Shown here one piece after another: positions 1-16,342 of a DNA stretch of 64,000 nucleotides (its first letter is position 1; every line of letters starts with the position of its first letter). Below the pieces are notes generated by a model. It saw nothing but the letters and a program-made list of their open reading frames with translations. It was not told the origin of the DNA and searched no databases. The translations under genes and the position numbers were made by a program. Origin of the DNA: Nymphaea colorata (lineage: Eukaryota; Streptophyta; Magnoliopsida; Nymphaeales; Nymphaeaceae); the NCBI RefSeq assembly GCF_008831285.2, contig NC_045139.1:8030204-8094203 (forward strand). The letters run 5' to 3'.

Positions 1-1250
1 ATATATGGGTAGTTTGGATTTATAAGGGTTCATCAAATCCAATTCAATGTAATCAGATTTTATGGGCAAAATCTTCAAATGGTGGACCGACTTTCAGCCA
101 ACTTATAGTCAGGATGAAAGTGGATCTGGATGCTTCAGAAACTGGGAGGTTGATCAAAGACTGTTTGGTCATGTACATTGTAGCCTCAATCTCGAACGGA
201 AAGGGAAGGAAGGAATGAAATATGATGGGCCACAATCAGCAGAAAAGCTTTAATACTTCTAGTGTTGATGGTAATTCAGGTAGTTCATTAATTGATGGCC
301 TAAGAGAATCCAATTTTGTTACTGAAAATTGATAATTATATCAAGGAGTGTTGATGGTATATATCTTCCTGTCCAAAGACCAAGTCGGCTGATTGCATGA
401 CTGATTAGGAACATGAGAAGGGTAGCTTCACTAAGATTTAACAAGCCGGGTTTGTTAATTTTCGATCGAGTTCCACGGCCTGGTTTCAGATAAGGATCCT
501 TGATTCCGGTTCTACTTCTCCACCATCTAAATTTGGATATAATCTATATAAATATATGTGAAGTCCAGCTACTTAAAAGTTTTGGATCTAGATTAAAATC
601 TACATTAGAGATGTTAATGGAATGGATTCAAATCAGTTTTAGGTTCAATTGTTTCAAATAAACCGTGACAAAACCTTTTCAAACTAAGTAGCCATATTGG
701 ATTTGGATTTGGATTTAAGAAGTGATATCTGATCGGTTTCAGATTCTATTTTAAATAAATACTTGATCGAATGTATACAAAGTCGTTTTTAATGAATATT
801 CTATATTCGATGTCCATATATTTTGAAAGTCACTTCTTAAAACACTTCAAATTCAATTATAATCTAAAAGCTATATTCAGATATCATTTCAAAAGTCAAA
901 CTCATATATTTTTGGTTCGTATTTGAGTCTAAGTATGAGAACACCCTATCTATTGAATATGGTCAAGGGTCATAGGATTCAAATATCATTTTGACATCCC
1001 TACCTTATATTTTATTACACATACATATTTTTTAATGCAAAATCAGATAAATTGCTAATTCAAGTCATAAAGTTTAGACCCAAATTCACTTGTACTGGAT
1101 GCAGAAAGGAGAGGCAAAAGCGGACAGCCGTGGCGTTGGCTCTACTCAATTCGATTAAGATTTTAACTTGGATCCAGTCTTGGTTATGGAAAAATTGCAT
1201 GTAAATCCATGGCAAACAATCAACATTCACTGTTTTCACTTTTTTTTTGG

Positions 1251-1253
<3 letters not shown>

Positions 1254-1304
<51 letters not shown>
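1254..1304. repeat. (TA)n microsatellite
   Basis: An almost uninterrupted TA dinucleotide tract of about 50 bp with one TG interruption. It creates false poly-Ile-Tyr open frames on both strands. Confidence 0.95.
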
Positions 1305-2229
1305 GTGCTTTAGTGGGTTGCAAACTTCACGTGGAAAAAATTAAAGCATGCAGGAAATGCATTGGTTTCCGAACTGAAATCATACAATATAAGAGTTTAA
1401 GAACCAATTATGCTTTTCCATTGTTAAGTTAATCTTTTACCGGACCAACCACTTAACAACTTAACTTTGCGGAAAGCTGGAGGACAAGTTTGCTTTGGAC
1501 ATGAAAACTTTTCAAATGCTGTTTCTTCCGTCCCCTCCTTGTTTTTTAGGGGATCCCAAGAGAACCACCCCATTGGCCAAACCCATCTATCTAAAGCTCG
1601 AGGAAGTACACCCAGCTGGCTCGATCTCGTGACATCTAGCAAGTTTTTTGGCATTCATGAACCGCCTTACCAGATGAGCGGAGACCCCCCTGGTCTCTTT
1701 TCTACATCTAGGCTTAGCTGGGGAAGATATGATGGGGTCCTCAGGGTCTGTTATGAGATACTTATACAACAACATTTTAGTTGGCCTGCTGCTCTCAAGG
1801 TGGTCGAGTTGGCTTGCACAAGAGGTTGATGCCTATGAGAAGCAAACCGGTTTGTAGGTCATTGCTCGGATCGGATATGATTAATCAGCAAAAATGTGAT
1901 GATTATTATCGCACTAGAATTGACCATGTAGGTTTTTAGTGCGATGGATTGCAGAGAAGAGAAACATGGTTATGGCAAAAAGCGAAGTTTTTAATCCTTT
2001 TAACTTGACTTCTATTCCTTTAGCACACTATTTTGGTTTTAATATTAGAAAGATACCAGAGGCATTGCATAAATCGTGGCATTCTATAAATATTTTCTTG
2101 TCGTTTTTATGCATAAATACAACTATTCTACATGCACTTGCCATGAAGGATTTTTAATCTCTTCCAATTTTCCCAAAATCGGGAAGAGACCAACTATTGA
2201 AGGCCGAATCGATATGAAACAGATGTGCC

Positions 2230-2233
<4 letters not shown>

Positions 2234-2304
<71 letters not shown>
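2234..2304. repeat. (TA)n microsatellite
   Basis: Uninterrupted TA tract of about 70 bp in intergenic DNA. Confidence 0.95.
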
Positions 2305-2306
<2 letters not shown>

Positions 2307-2927
2307 CTGCGGACTAAAACTGTAAAGCTGAGTAGAAATGTAAAAAATCCACCAACATGCACAATACACCATTCCAATAGAAGGGACAAAAATGAAGAAA
2401 GTTGACGAAGGAAGTAGTGAACAAGTGCATGAGAAACCTGCTGAAGATTTGTTTTAGAAATAATAAGGAGGCACAGATTGTGCTGAATGACCCAAGATGA
2501 TAAGAAGATGTCATACTGGATATATGTTGAGTTTTCAGTTGTCATTAAGAACTCAAAACGTATGAGAGCCACTTCCAATGCCGTATGGGCCTAAATTAAG
2601 GGCAAGGGTGTTAGTTTTAGAGTTTTAAGGCATTATGAGTGCGAGTAAGTCTCAGTGCACCAGTGTAGTTTTCTTGTTCGCATACTACAACTTGACTATT
2701 TAGTAGTTGTTTCAATAAACAACTTGCATTTTAAAATCTTCTTATTTAAGAAATACTGGCATTATATGCATATAAGCAAATGAACACTAAGGACCTTTTT
2801 TTTCATAAGCTAGAAATAACTCTCAATTTTCAAATCCTTTTTACATTCTTATGGTTATCCAATGCTTGACTAATGGAGAGGTTAGGACACTCTATGGAAA
2901 TTGCATTTCAGAAATCAATATTTCAGG

Positions 2928-3044
<117 letters not shown>

Positions 3045-3863
3045 TGCAAGCTAGATTTGATAATCGGCTTCATGCAATTTACCTCAATCTTAAATATATT
3101 TATCTCATAAGTGGATTGTTGGCGATCTTCTAAAATAAATTTTTAACATTCTTTTTCATTTAGAAAGCATGTTTTTGTTGCTATTTATAAAATTAAGCCG
3201 TTACTTGCAGTTTTCAAATTTTTAGGCAGTTTTATGTAAATGTACTAACAATTGAGAGATTTTTTCTTTTTCCTTCCCTCCACTTGGCTACATATGCTGG
3301 TTTCAGAAAATGTCTTCATCAATAAGCCTTCCTTCGTTCGTTTAGAATTTCATGGTAATTTAGAGGGTTTTTCCCATTGCCAAGATGGCTTTTGTAAAAT
3401 TTGCTTTCACTCAATCCTTTTCGAGAAAATGGCAGACCTTGAACCAATCGATGGTATTGAATTCTACTCCAAATATACGTTTTTTCTTCAATTCTCACTT
3501 GTTATAATTCTAAAATATTGAAACTTCTTGGCATCGTTAATTGTCTGAATGTTAATGTTCATAGTGAAGCGCCAATAGCGCGTGTCTTGGGGTGGTGGGG
3601 GTCGATGTGGTACTCTTGTCTAGTCTACTCCTTCGTGAATTTTGTGTTGCTTTCATAGCTTGCAGAAAAAGAGCAGATTCATCGTTCAAATGCCCAATCC
3701 ACTAGGGCAATTAATTTGGAGGAGACACTTCGAAGTAGCTAGCTGGTGGATCTTTTCCTCATAGAGCACCTTCATACGCTTCAAATCTGGAAGAGAATAG
3801 ACATTGACCATAAGGAGCTTGTTATGAAGTGCGTGGCAAAGATAGCTTATGAGATGCCTGATG

Positions 3864-3971
3864 CTAAAGTTCCTTAAAAGAATAGGCTTGGTCAAGGATG
3901 CTCTCCTGCAATGGAATGAAAATTTTTTGGGCAATCTTGATGAAAAAATAGTCAAATTACAACATAAATAG
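3864..3971 (+). pseudogene. L1-type LINE ORF2 fragment (linker upstream of RT)
   Basis: One short frame reads KFLKRIG...ALLQWNENFLGNL, then DEKIVKLQ and a stop. This resembles the LK-LK...WN...FGN...I..L linker between endonuclease and reverse transcriptase in plant L1 ORF2 proteins. Only about 35 residues survive. A reverse-transcriptase fragment on the same strand lies at 5350-5580, with a ~1 kb repeat in between, so both may come from one interrupted LINE. Family recognition is by motif memory only. Confidence 0.5.
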
Positions 3972-4114
3972 GTTTGAACTTTAGTGAAATTTGTCTATGT
4001 TATATGATGTGCTCTAAAAAGAATCTCCAGATTTCAGGGTATCAGAATAAAATACACTGGAATTAAGGTTGAAAGCAACAAAATTGTCTGTTGACCCCAA
4101 TCCCGTTAAACCGG

Positions 4115-4172
<58 letters not shown>
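4115..4172. repeat. (CT)n-(TA)n compound microsatellite
   Basis: A CT tract of about 28 bp runs directly into a TA tract of about 30 bp. The same CT-then-TA junction recurs next to splice sites of the MATE genes further right. Confidence 0.95.
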
Positions 4173-4176
<4 letters not shown>

Positions 4177-4321
4177 CAGTTAGTTAGTTAGTTGGTTAGA
4201 TTCCTCCTCCCCACAAAAGCAGTAGCAAATAGAAGGTAAGCCACCAATGCACAGAGCTTGACACCAGCAGATTTAACCTGAGCCTAGTTCTGGATCTGAA
4301 TAGATCCATATAAGTCTAATT

Positions 4322-5113
4322 GAAGCCAGATCCAAAAATTTTTATGATATTAAAGTGGATACTGTAAAAAGGCGACAAGAAACACAATTAATGGAACAAA
4401 AACGTAAAAAATTGCATTCAAGTGAGGTCATGATTCTTATTGGATTTAAAATGATAATTGAGATGCAATCCAGGATTCCCTTGTATGTAAATCCAATTGC
4501 TTTGCATCACTCAGATTATTGCAACCAAGCAACGCGGATATCAGATACGTATATTTTGTGTATAATGTTTACGTGTACAAATATATGAAGATATTGCGTA
4601 GTTTTCTGAAAATGCAAAAAATGTGTTCGGATAATAATTAACAAAGATATAGATCTGTATTGTCGCAGGAAGGATGCGCATGCGACAAACTTTGATGTTT
4701 GGAAAGTTCCAATCCTTCAGGCTCGAACAACGGCTGTTCTGTAGTTGCATGAGTGAGGCATTTGAGTGCAAGGAGTATAAAATTCCCCTGAAAATCTCAC
4801 TTTATATATGAAAACTTCTCCGTGTAATTTTGACAGGAAGTCCTGGCGATAGTTACCAATGAATGTATGATATGAGAAGAGATGGTTGAAGTGGGAAAGC
4901 GATTTATTTTTTATTGATTTCGGGGAACGGAAATTTGGAAAAAAAAATGTTGGCTTTCGAGGCATAAGTAAAGGTGAACTTTATGTGTTCGCTTGCATGA
5001 TATAAAGAATTTTCTATTGTGAGAAGTTGTGACGTGTTTGGAGGATGACTACTTCAGATAGATAAAAAATTTTAGCTGGCAAAATCTTGGGCGGCTTCAC
5101 TCTCTCTCTCTCT

Positions 5114-5146
<33 letters not shown>

Positions 5147-5347
5147 TAGAAAGGATTTTCTGCATATTTAATTTAGATATTGGTCTACATAAAGTTGACA
5201 TGATCTAATTTTTTTTCAAGGCTAATCTCATATTAAAAGAATCACCTTTTACTGCATTAACATGGATGAAAAGGGAATTTGCCATGTTCCGGGTCTATCT
5301 TTGTACTATAATTAGAAAGACATTCACTTTTTTATTTGTTAATAAAG
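4322..5347 (+). repeat. ~1 kb direct repeat, copy 1
   Basis: This segment begins with GAAGCCAGATCCAAAAA and ends in ...TTTGTTAATAAAG. It recurs in the same orientation and order at 8630-9898. The copies share blocks such as GTGTTCGGATAATAATTA, the GGAAGGATGCGCATGCGAC block and AAGTTGACATGATCTA-like sequence, and differ by point changes and microsatellite insertions. No coding potential was seen. A TATA-like site and an AATAAAG near the right end would fit an LTR, but no clear TG...CA ends or target duplication were found. Confidence 0.75.
5099..5146. repeat. (TC)n-(CA)n-(TA)n compound microsatellite
   Basis: TC, CA and TA dinucleotide tracts follow one another inside copy 1 of the ~1 kb direct repeat. 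Confidence 0.9.
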
Positions 5348-5349
5348 AC

Positions 5350-5580
5350 AGTGTTGTGGGTGCAGATGGATTTCTAAACTAATTTTACTAGACCAAATTG
5401 GAGAAGACTTCAAAGTTGTAGTGGATGATTTCTATACATAAGGCCAGCCGGTGGGTAATGTTAATATTACTATGATCTTCCTTGTTCCAAAAAAGGAGAA
5501 TGCTAGAAAAGTGGAATACTACATACCCATTTCTCTTGTAATACGATTTACAAAATCATTGTTAAGCTTGAGGTCCCAAG
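5350..5580 (+). pseudogene. LINE reverse-transcriptase fragment
   Basis: Conceptual translation with stops gives GADGFLN-stop-FY, then NITMIFLVPKKENARKVEYY and IPISLV. These match the L1 RT blocks PDGF...FY and N.T.I.LIPK...A....DYRPISL in correct order. Several in-frame stops make it dead. It starts right after the ~1 kb repeat ends and may continue the LINE piece at 3864-3971. Confidence 0.6.
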
Positions 5581-6402
5581 ACGAAAAAAGTCACTTCTTA
5601 CTGACGGTAAAGAAACGTGGGTAAACATAGAAAAACCATCGGTTATAGTTTTACTAACAAAAGTGAACGTTCACTATTAACGTCGCTGATATTTTCTGAT
5701 AACATCCTCGTCAGTAAAACGTAGAGATTGGGTGGCTGGAAAGTGACACTTCTTTCTCATCCCTGTAGGGTAGGGTTTGTCTGATTAAACATATGTCGAT
5801 GACTCCGCCTTATTACTGGATGATGGCACTGTTTAGGATTCCGAGGACTGTGTGTAAAAAAAAAATGAAAAATCCTGCATGCATTTCCCATGGAATGTAG
5901 CTGAGAATGTCATGCATTATGCTAAGTGAAGCAAAATTTGTCCGACTCTTGAAGAATGGCGTGTAGGCACTCATTAAAAGAGCGGAGGAGATTGATGGAG
6001 CTCTACTAAATAGCCAGTCGATGATATCATGGCAATTATCATTGCCATGAAGTGATCGAAACATGTGTTCCTATGCATAAAATCGTGAGGACACGAACCA
6101 CAACTTAGATGGAAACAATATTTATCCTTCTCGAGCAATCTGAATGATTATATATCAAACATTCGGCTCTCCTAATCAAAAGAAAACAAATTTAATTTAT
6201 TCAAGACATCAAATGCAAAGGACACAAGCATGTCTCCTAACCTACCAGCACTAAATGAAGAACAACACTAGACCATCCTAAAGGTAGCTGCAACATCATT
6301 TCAAAATAAACTAGCAATACTTTGCTTCCTGAAGGATTGAAATAAGCCAAAAACGAACAACTAAGAAGCCCGGTTGCACAAGATTACAAACATGGGGACT
6401 AT
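5581..6402. other. Intergenic; 3' flank of the RING gene
   Basis: No gene recognised. The part nearest 6402 is probably the 3' untranslated region of the minus-strand RING gene. No clear poly(A) signal was pinned down. Confidence 0.4.
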
Positions 6403-7056
6403 CTATCTTGGAAAGTTAATCCGGCCGCCAACCATGGCCGACAAATCGGCTCGGCAGGTTGGGCAGGTCTTCGTGCTTCGTTGATTCAACCATCGCATGA
6501 TGCAATCACGATCGTAGGCATGATGACATGTGGTGACGATGATATCTGCGGGCGAGTCGAACTCATCAGCGCATATACTGCATTCATCATCGCGAATGCG
6601 CTCGAGGAGCCGGTTAAAGCCATGCTCACCGGTGGGTCCTGGCTGGTTGGAACCCTTCGTCACCACGCAATCTATGTGGAGTTCCAGTAAATAGGTCCAA
6701 AAGAAAAGGTTGTTGGAGGAGGACGGCAGCACCTTGTTTCTAATCTCCGTAGCGACGTTAACCTTCGCCCTCGTTGCTACCTGGCTATCCATGCGCAGGT
6801 CGTTATGGAGGACATTGTAGACCACTTGCTGTAGACGATCCATGTCCACAACTTGTGCGTAACGGATGCTGATGATTTTCTGCTCATAGCAGCATTGGGT
6901 CTTGGTGACCCCGCTGCCCTCACGAGCCCTCAGTGTGTCCTTCAGAAGGAAGCCTATCTTAAACAGAGCCCCGTCTGGTGGGTCTTCTACATAAGGGCGC
7001 CCTTCGGGCGGCCGCGCACTCTGGATGGTGCAAGTTGCATTGCAAGAGATATCCAT
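6403..7056 (-). CDS. RING-type (RING-D variant) E3 ubiquitin ligase-like protein
   Basis: Intronless frame of 217 residues starting MDISCNATC. The C-terminal part (about residues 162-207) is a RING finger: C-S-I-C, 14 residues, C-H-H, A-Y-D-R-D-C, 11 residues, C-P-T-C. Metal ligands 1-4 and 6-8 are Cys/His as usual, but ligand 5, normally His or Cys, is Asp (HAYDRDC where HxxHxxC is expected). That pattern defines the RING-D type described in Arabidopsis. The W in IMRW, typical of E2-binding RINGs, is present. The N-terminal 150 residues have no recognised domain, signal peptide or membrane segment. Such single-exon plant RING proteins are usually ubiquitin ligases; the substrate is unknown. 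A TATA-like box lies about 75 bp upstream. It stands alone with no functional neighbour. Confidence 0.8.
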   Translation of the reverse strand: MDISCNATCTIQSARPPEGRPYVEDPPDGALFKIGFLLKDTLRAREGSGVTKTQCCYEQKIISIRYAQVVDMDRLQQVVYNVLHNDLRMDSQVATRAKVNVATEIRNKVLPSSSNNLFFWTYLLELHIDCVVTKGSNQPGPTGEHGFNRLLERIRDDECSICADEFDSPADIIVTTCHHAYDRDCIMRWLNQRSTKTCPTCRADLSAMVGGRINFPR

Positions 7057-7131
7057 CTCTTATGTAGAAGAAGAAGACTGTGGGTTTGTTTTATCTCGTG
7101 TGGAGTGAGGTGACTGGTTTTCTTAAGTCCA

Positions 7132-7140
7132 TATTATATA
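7132..7140 (-). promoter_or_regulatory. Putative TATA box of the RING gene
   Basis: On the minus strand this reads TATATAATA, about 75-84 bp before the ATG at 7056. The spacing suits a short 5' leader. AT-rich surroundings make chance occurrence possible. Confidence 0.4.
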
Positions 7141-7239
7141 GTTTTGGGCCAATATGAATACTAAGTAAGTAAAGATATCTTTGACATTTTTGGTGAGCTT
7201 GCATTAAGTTTTGATACTTCAATTTAGATGGAAAGATGA

Positions 7240-7320
7240 AAATATATATAGGTAGTTTGGATTCATAAGGGTTCATCAAATCCAAATCCAGGTAATCAGA
7301 TTATGTGGGCAAAATCTGAA
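7240..7320 (+). repeat. Direct repeat of the window's first 80 bases
   Basis: GGTAGTTTGGATT.ATAAGG and GTTCATCAAATCC, then TAATCAGATT and GGGCAAAATCT, occur here and at 1-80 in the same orientation. The partner is cut by the window edge, so the real repeat length is unknown. Confidence 0.8.
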
Positions 7321-8629
7321 TCTGATTGCAGTTGTTCAAACACAGTGCCCAGTTTTGCATGGGAGCTGGATTCCAGGTTGCCTTTCATTAGAAAAGTTGT
7401 ATAACACAAACGGGATACAAAAGAAAGGCCAAGGATTGTCGATAGAATCTGTTCGTCCACTTACATAAATCCAATTCAACTAGACCCGTTTTGGCAATGT
7501 TGAGTTAAGTGAGTCAAGCTTGATACTGTATAATTGAGTCAAGCTCGATACAGGTGGTGCAAGTGACTTTTATAGATATGGGGCTCTTGTCCGGCTTTAG
7601 ATTTCCAAAAAATTTTAATATAGATTAATTTCTTTTCTTTTCGAGAAATCATTTGAAAGATTTGATAAGACGTTCCGAAATAAATTTTTTCTAAACTGGC
7701 CTCGCATCCAAAAAAGGCCGTGCATCGTCCTTATTAAATGTGAATACATACGCATATATGATGAGAAGCCTTGGGTTTCGTAATTCCTAAGCAAGAAAAG
7801 AAAAATTGTGAAAAATATGGTCATCAAAAATAGTGGGTTAAAGAGAAGTTGTTGCAAAAATCCTTTAATAGACCTCACAATAATATATAATAATAATACT
7901 AATAATTATTTTTAAATGTTTTTCTTACCTTAGATGAAAATGAAAATAAGTTGCCAGGTCAACCTCGAACAATGACCTGACACCCCTGAACCGACAGCGT
8001 GGCCACGACCTTCGTGCCACTCTTTTACGTCTCCTTCTAGCTACTCGGCTTGTTCCTATTAAACTAAACCCGGCCAGGGTTCAGGAAGGACCGCCACCGA
8101 CTGCCGGGTGCGCCGCCCTGGCCTGATCCAGCTAGATTCGGCCCGTTAAAACTTTAAAAATATTTGTATTATTTTTAAAATTTAATAATATGTAGTTTAT
8201 TAGTAAAAATATATTTTGTATTAAAAAATATATTTTATAATTTAAAATTATTATTTTTATTAATAAATCAGGCTGGGCCGAGTCGAACCCGAGCCTGGTT
8301 TCAGGTATCGGGCTGAGCCTGAGCATATATCACAATAGTATGGGTATGGGGTACGGGTACTGGTACGGCGTTTTTGTAAATCTTGGAACGGGTATGGTGA
8401 CTATTATATATAATTAATTCAAAAAAATTGAAGAAACTGATGAATCCATAGATAATCTTCTCACAAGTCATGACAAAATGTTCATTTTCATTTTGATAAA
8501 TAGCTTCAAACGATGAAAATGCCAACAAAAAGAGGCTGCTAATGAATAAATTATCAAGGTTTCATCTTGTTAATGGGGCTCCTTATGTTAACAAATTATG
8601 CAAGTAAAAAAAAAAAAAGGATCATGTTG
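7321..8629. other. Intergenic, no gene recognised
   Basis: AT-rich DNA with one GC-rich/AT-rich dispersed repeat at about 8055-8325. Short open frames show no family resemblance. Confidence 0.5.
8055..8325. repeat. GGCC-flanked AT-rich dispersed repeat, copy 1
   Basis: A GC-rich block (CCGGCC, GGCCCGTTAA) precedes about 120 bp of almost pure A/T containing AAAATATATTTT, then a second GC-rich block (GGCTGGGCCGAG...GAGCCTG). Similar arrangements lie at 18540-18690 and 36770-37105. No terminal inverted repeats or coding capacity were established. Confidence 0.55.
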
Positions 8630-9520
8630 AAGCCAGATCCAAAAACTTTTATGATATTAAAATTTAAAGTGGATACTGTAAAAAAGCAACAGTAAACACA
8701 ATTAAAGGAAAAAAAAACGTAAAAAATTGCATTCAAGTGAGGTCATGATTCGGATTGGATCTAAAAAAGATAATTGAGATGCAGTCCAGGATTCCCCTGT
8801 ATGTAAATCCAATTGCTTTGCATCACTCAAAATATATAGATGATGATCTTGATATTTTGTGTATAATGTTTAAGTGTACCAACATATAAAAATATTGAAT
8901 ATTTTTATGAAAATGCAAAAAATGTGTTCGGATAATAATTAAAAAAGATATAGATCTGTATTGTGACAGGAAGGATGCGCATGCGACACATTTTGATGCT
9001 TGGAAAGCTCCAATCCTTCAGGCTCGAACAATGGCTTTTCTGTAGTTGCATGAATCAGGCTTTTGAATGCAAGGAGTATAAAATTCCCCTGAACGTCTCA
9101 CTTTATATATCAAATCTGCAGCATTTCTCCGCGTAATTTTCTCCTTAACACAACAAGTATTGGCGATAGTTACTATGATGTGAGAAGAGATGGTTGAAGT
9201 GGGAAAGTGATTTATTTTTTATTGATTTCGGGGAACGGAAACTTGGAAAAAGAAAAGCTGGCTTTCTGGGCATAAGTAAAGGTGAACTTTATGTGTTTGC
9301 TTGCATGATATAAAGAATTTTTCAATGTGAGAAGTTGTGACGCGTTTGGAGGCCAGCTATTCAAGATAGCAAAATCTTATCAATTCTCTTACTGGGTGGC
9401 TTCGCTTATATATATATATCATGATATAAAGAATTTTTCAATGTGAGAAGTTGTGACGCGTTTGGAGGATAGCTACTCAAGATAGCAAAATCTTATCAAT
9501 TCTCTTACTGGGTGGCTTCG

Positions 9521-9579
<59 letters not shown>

Positions 9580-9628
9580 TGATATAAAGAATTTTTCACT
9601 TCTCACATTCTCTTACTGGGTGGCTTCG

Positions 9629-9696
<68 letters not shown>

Positions 9697-9898
9697 TTTT
9701 AGGAATAATTTCCTGCATATTTAATTTAGATGTTGCTTTAGCTAAAGTTGACATGATGTAAGTTTTTTTAAGGCTTATCTCATATTAAAAGCATCACCTT
9801 TTACGGCATTACCACGGATGAAAAGGGAGTTGGCCATGTTCCGGGCCTATCTTTGCCCTATAAATAGAAAGACATTCACTTTTTTGTTTGTTAATAAA
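8630..9898 (+). repeat. ~1 kb direct repeat, copy 2
   Basis: This is the second copy of the 4322-5347 segment, lengthened by a local triplication and two (TA)n tracts between 9305 and 9691. Near its right end a well-formed TATAAATAG (9859-9867) is followed by AATAAAG about 30 bp on. In copy 1 the TATA site is degraded. A solo-LTR origin is possible but unproven. Confidence 0.75.
9305..9691 (+). repeat. Local tandem repeat broken by (TA)n tracts
   Basis: A ~100-bp unit running from ATGATATAAAGAATTTTTCA to CTTACTGGGTGGCTTCGCTT appears at about 9306-9406, again at 9419-9524, and in shortened form at 9578-9631. Each ends in a TA tract (short, 9524-9577, 9631-9691). The units probably multiplied together with the microsatellite. 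Confidence 0.85.
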
Positions 9899-10639
9899 GG
9901 CAACAGGTTTCATAGAAAACTTTCAAATGTATGAGGGCCTGAAGTAAACTTTTCTGGGCCTCGAACATATCAGCAGATAATTTTTCCAATGCTATTTTTG
10001 ATTCTCTTAAATGCTTACTATTTTCTATCTGGTCAATTTCTAGTGTAAATGCGGCTGAAAGGGTAACAATGTCGTCCAGTGAAAGAGAGTAATATTGGAA
10101 AAAAGAATTGGAATTAACGTTTGCGCTTGTCAAGTTAACATAAGTTCACTTTAAGTTGGATCTTTATTTTACAGTTTTTTAGTAAGAAGGAGTATTTCAT
10201 CCAACTGCTCAACTAAGAGCCAAAGCCCCCACCATTCTTCCTAAGTGCCAGATCTGCTTTTGGTGCATGAACACTTCCCCTATCCTTCAACCTGCATATT
10301 CGTCGCTCGATAAGAAGTTGATACCACGAAAGCCCGAAATAGAGAACACACCACTATTTTTCTTTATTCGTATTGGAATTTGAATCTAAATATATGAATT
10401 TCTTAAAAAGTGTTGTCTGATTCAAATCCAATCTATTGATATCTCTAGTTGTAATTAAAGATTAAAAATAATGAATTTTTTATATTGGACTATTGTGAAG
10501 TTTTGATACTGGATTAGACCTAGAATCGGGCAGGGTTGGGTAGCCGATACCAGCCTTATCGGGCTTGGGCCCCAAAAAACCTGCGTAGGTCGGCTCTACA
10601 GAAGCCCAATTTGGCCTGATAACTTGTACACATGCTTTT
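9899..10639. other. Intergenic, no gene recognised
   Basis: The 80-residue minus frame at 9891-10133 has no recognisable domain and overlaps repeat DNA. A short GC-rich piece at about 10510-10620 resembles the GGCC-type dispersed repeats. Confidence 0.4.
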
Positions 10640-11312
10640 TGTGGATTCCATCTGCCAACCAGAATTCAGTTATTTAAATCTTGACCATTAATTAGATGTT
10701 GCATGCTTTTTGCTTATAACAATACATTCTTCCGTTTTTATTCTGTTAAATATCTGTGCTTCGTTAAAGAATCCGACAAATAACATCGGGTAAATTCGAC
10801 AAGGTTTTATGACCACGGCAAAGCCCCAAATTTCGGTGAGGAAGCACGAACTGATGTGTAAATTTTTAGTTGAAAATAAGCACTAACATGTAAACGTATA
10901 TCCTTTTTTGGAGTTTATGGAAAGTGGAGATGTACCCCTCTTCTCTTTTTTATGGTAGTAGGATGAATATGGCTCAATCTCACACTTCTGGGTTAGTCCC
11001 AAATCTAGCTAGTAGATATTATTAAATATATATCAGATAGATATTTGATAATTGCTAAAGCGTGTTGACATGATTTCACTGCATTCGATAAACTTGATTT
11101 CTCTGCTTTCACGATGTTTTTTCCGTCTGGTCAGACGTATTCTGATCTATATATATCTTGTAATATTTCCATATCTAACTTAACTTGATTAGGCATCTGA
11201 ATCTCAGCATTTTACTCATGCATTAGGATGATCTTTGTGGCTACCATGCATGATTCTAGCAACTTTTTCAAGGAAAAACAAAGTTTGGGTATCCAACACA
11301 TATGGTACTTTG

Positions 11313-11390
11313 TACCACCGCTAGCATAATTAGATAATTAGATCCATATATATATGTGGATCTAATTATCTAATTATGCTAGTGGTGGTA
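11313..11390. repeat. 34-bp arm hairpin 3' of the MATE gene
   Basis: The stretch 11313-11346 is repeated as reverse complement at 11357-11390 with one mismatch, around a 10-nt TA loop. The mirror position in the right arm (about 33150-33180) has only one arm, so this copy arose after the large duplication or was lost on the right. Confidence 0.9.
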
Positions 11391-11556
11391 TATATATATA
11401 TATATCAAATGTATAATTTCATTTGGTTGGCGAGAACATGCATGAATAAATGAGGGCCAAAAGAAGAATACATTTATGAGCATAGTCTTCTCTTATTTCA
11501 CTAGAAAATGGAAAAGGGAATAGGAAGAGCGCCACAATCACATTAGTGATGATGGC

Positions 11557-16342
<4,786 letters not shown>

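Noticed and set aside
1467-1829. 120-residue plus frame and overlapping minus frames
   Set aside because: No domain, no splice context and no homologue recognised. It could be an old gene or transposon fragment but I cannot support a call.
4322-9898. Complete LTR retrotransposon with 4322-5347 and 8630-9898 as LTRs
   Set aside because: The ~3.3 kb between them holds the RING gene and no gag, protease, integrase or RNase H sequence; clear TG...CA ends and a target duplication were not found.
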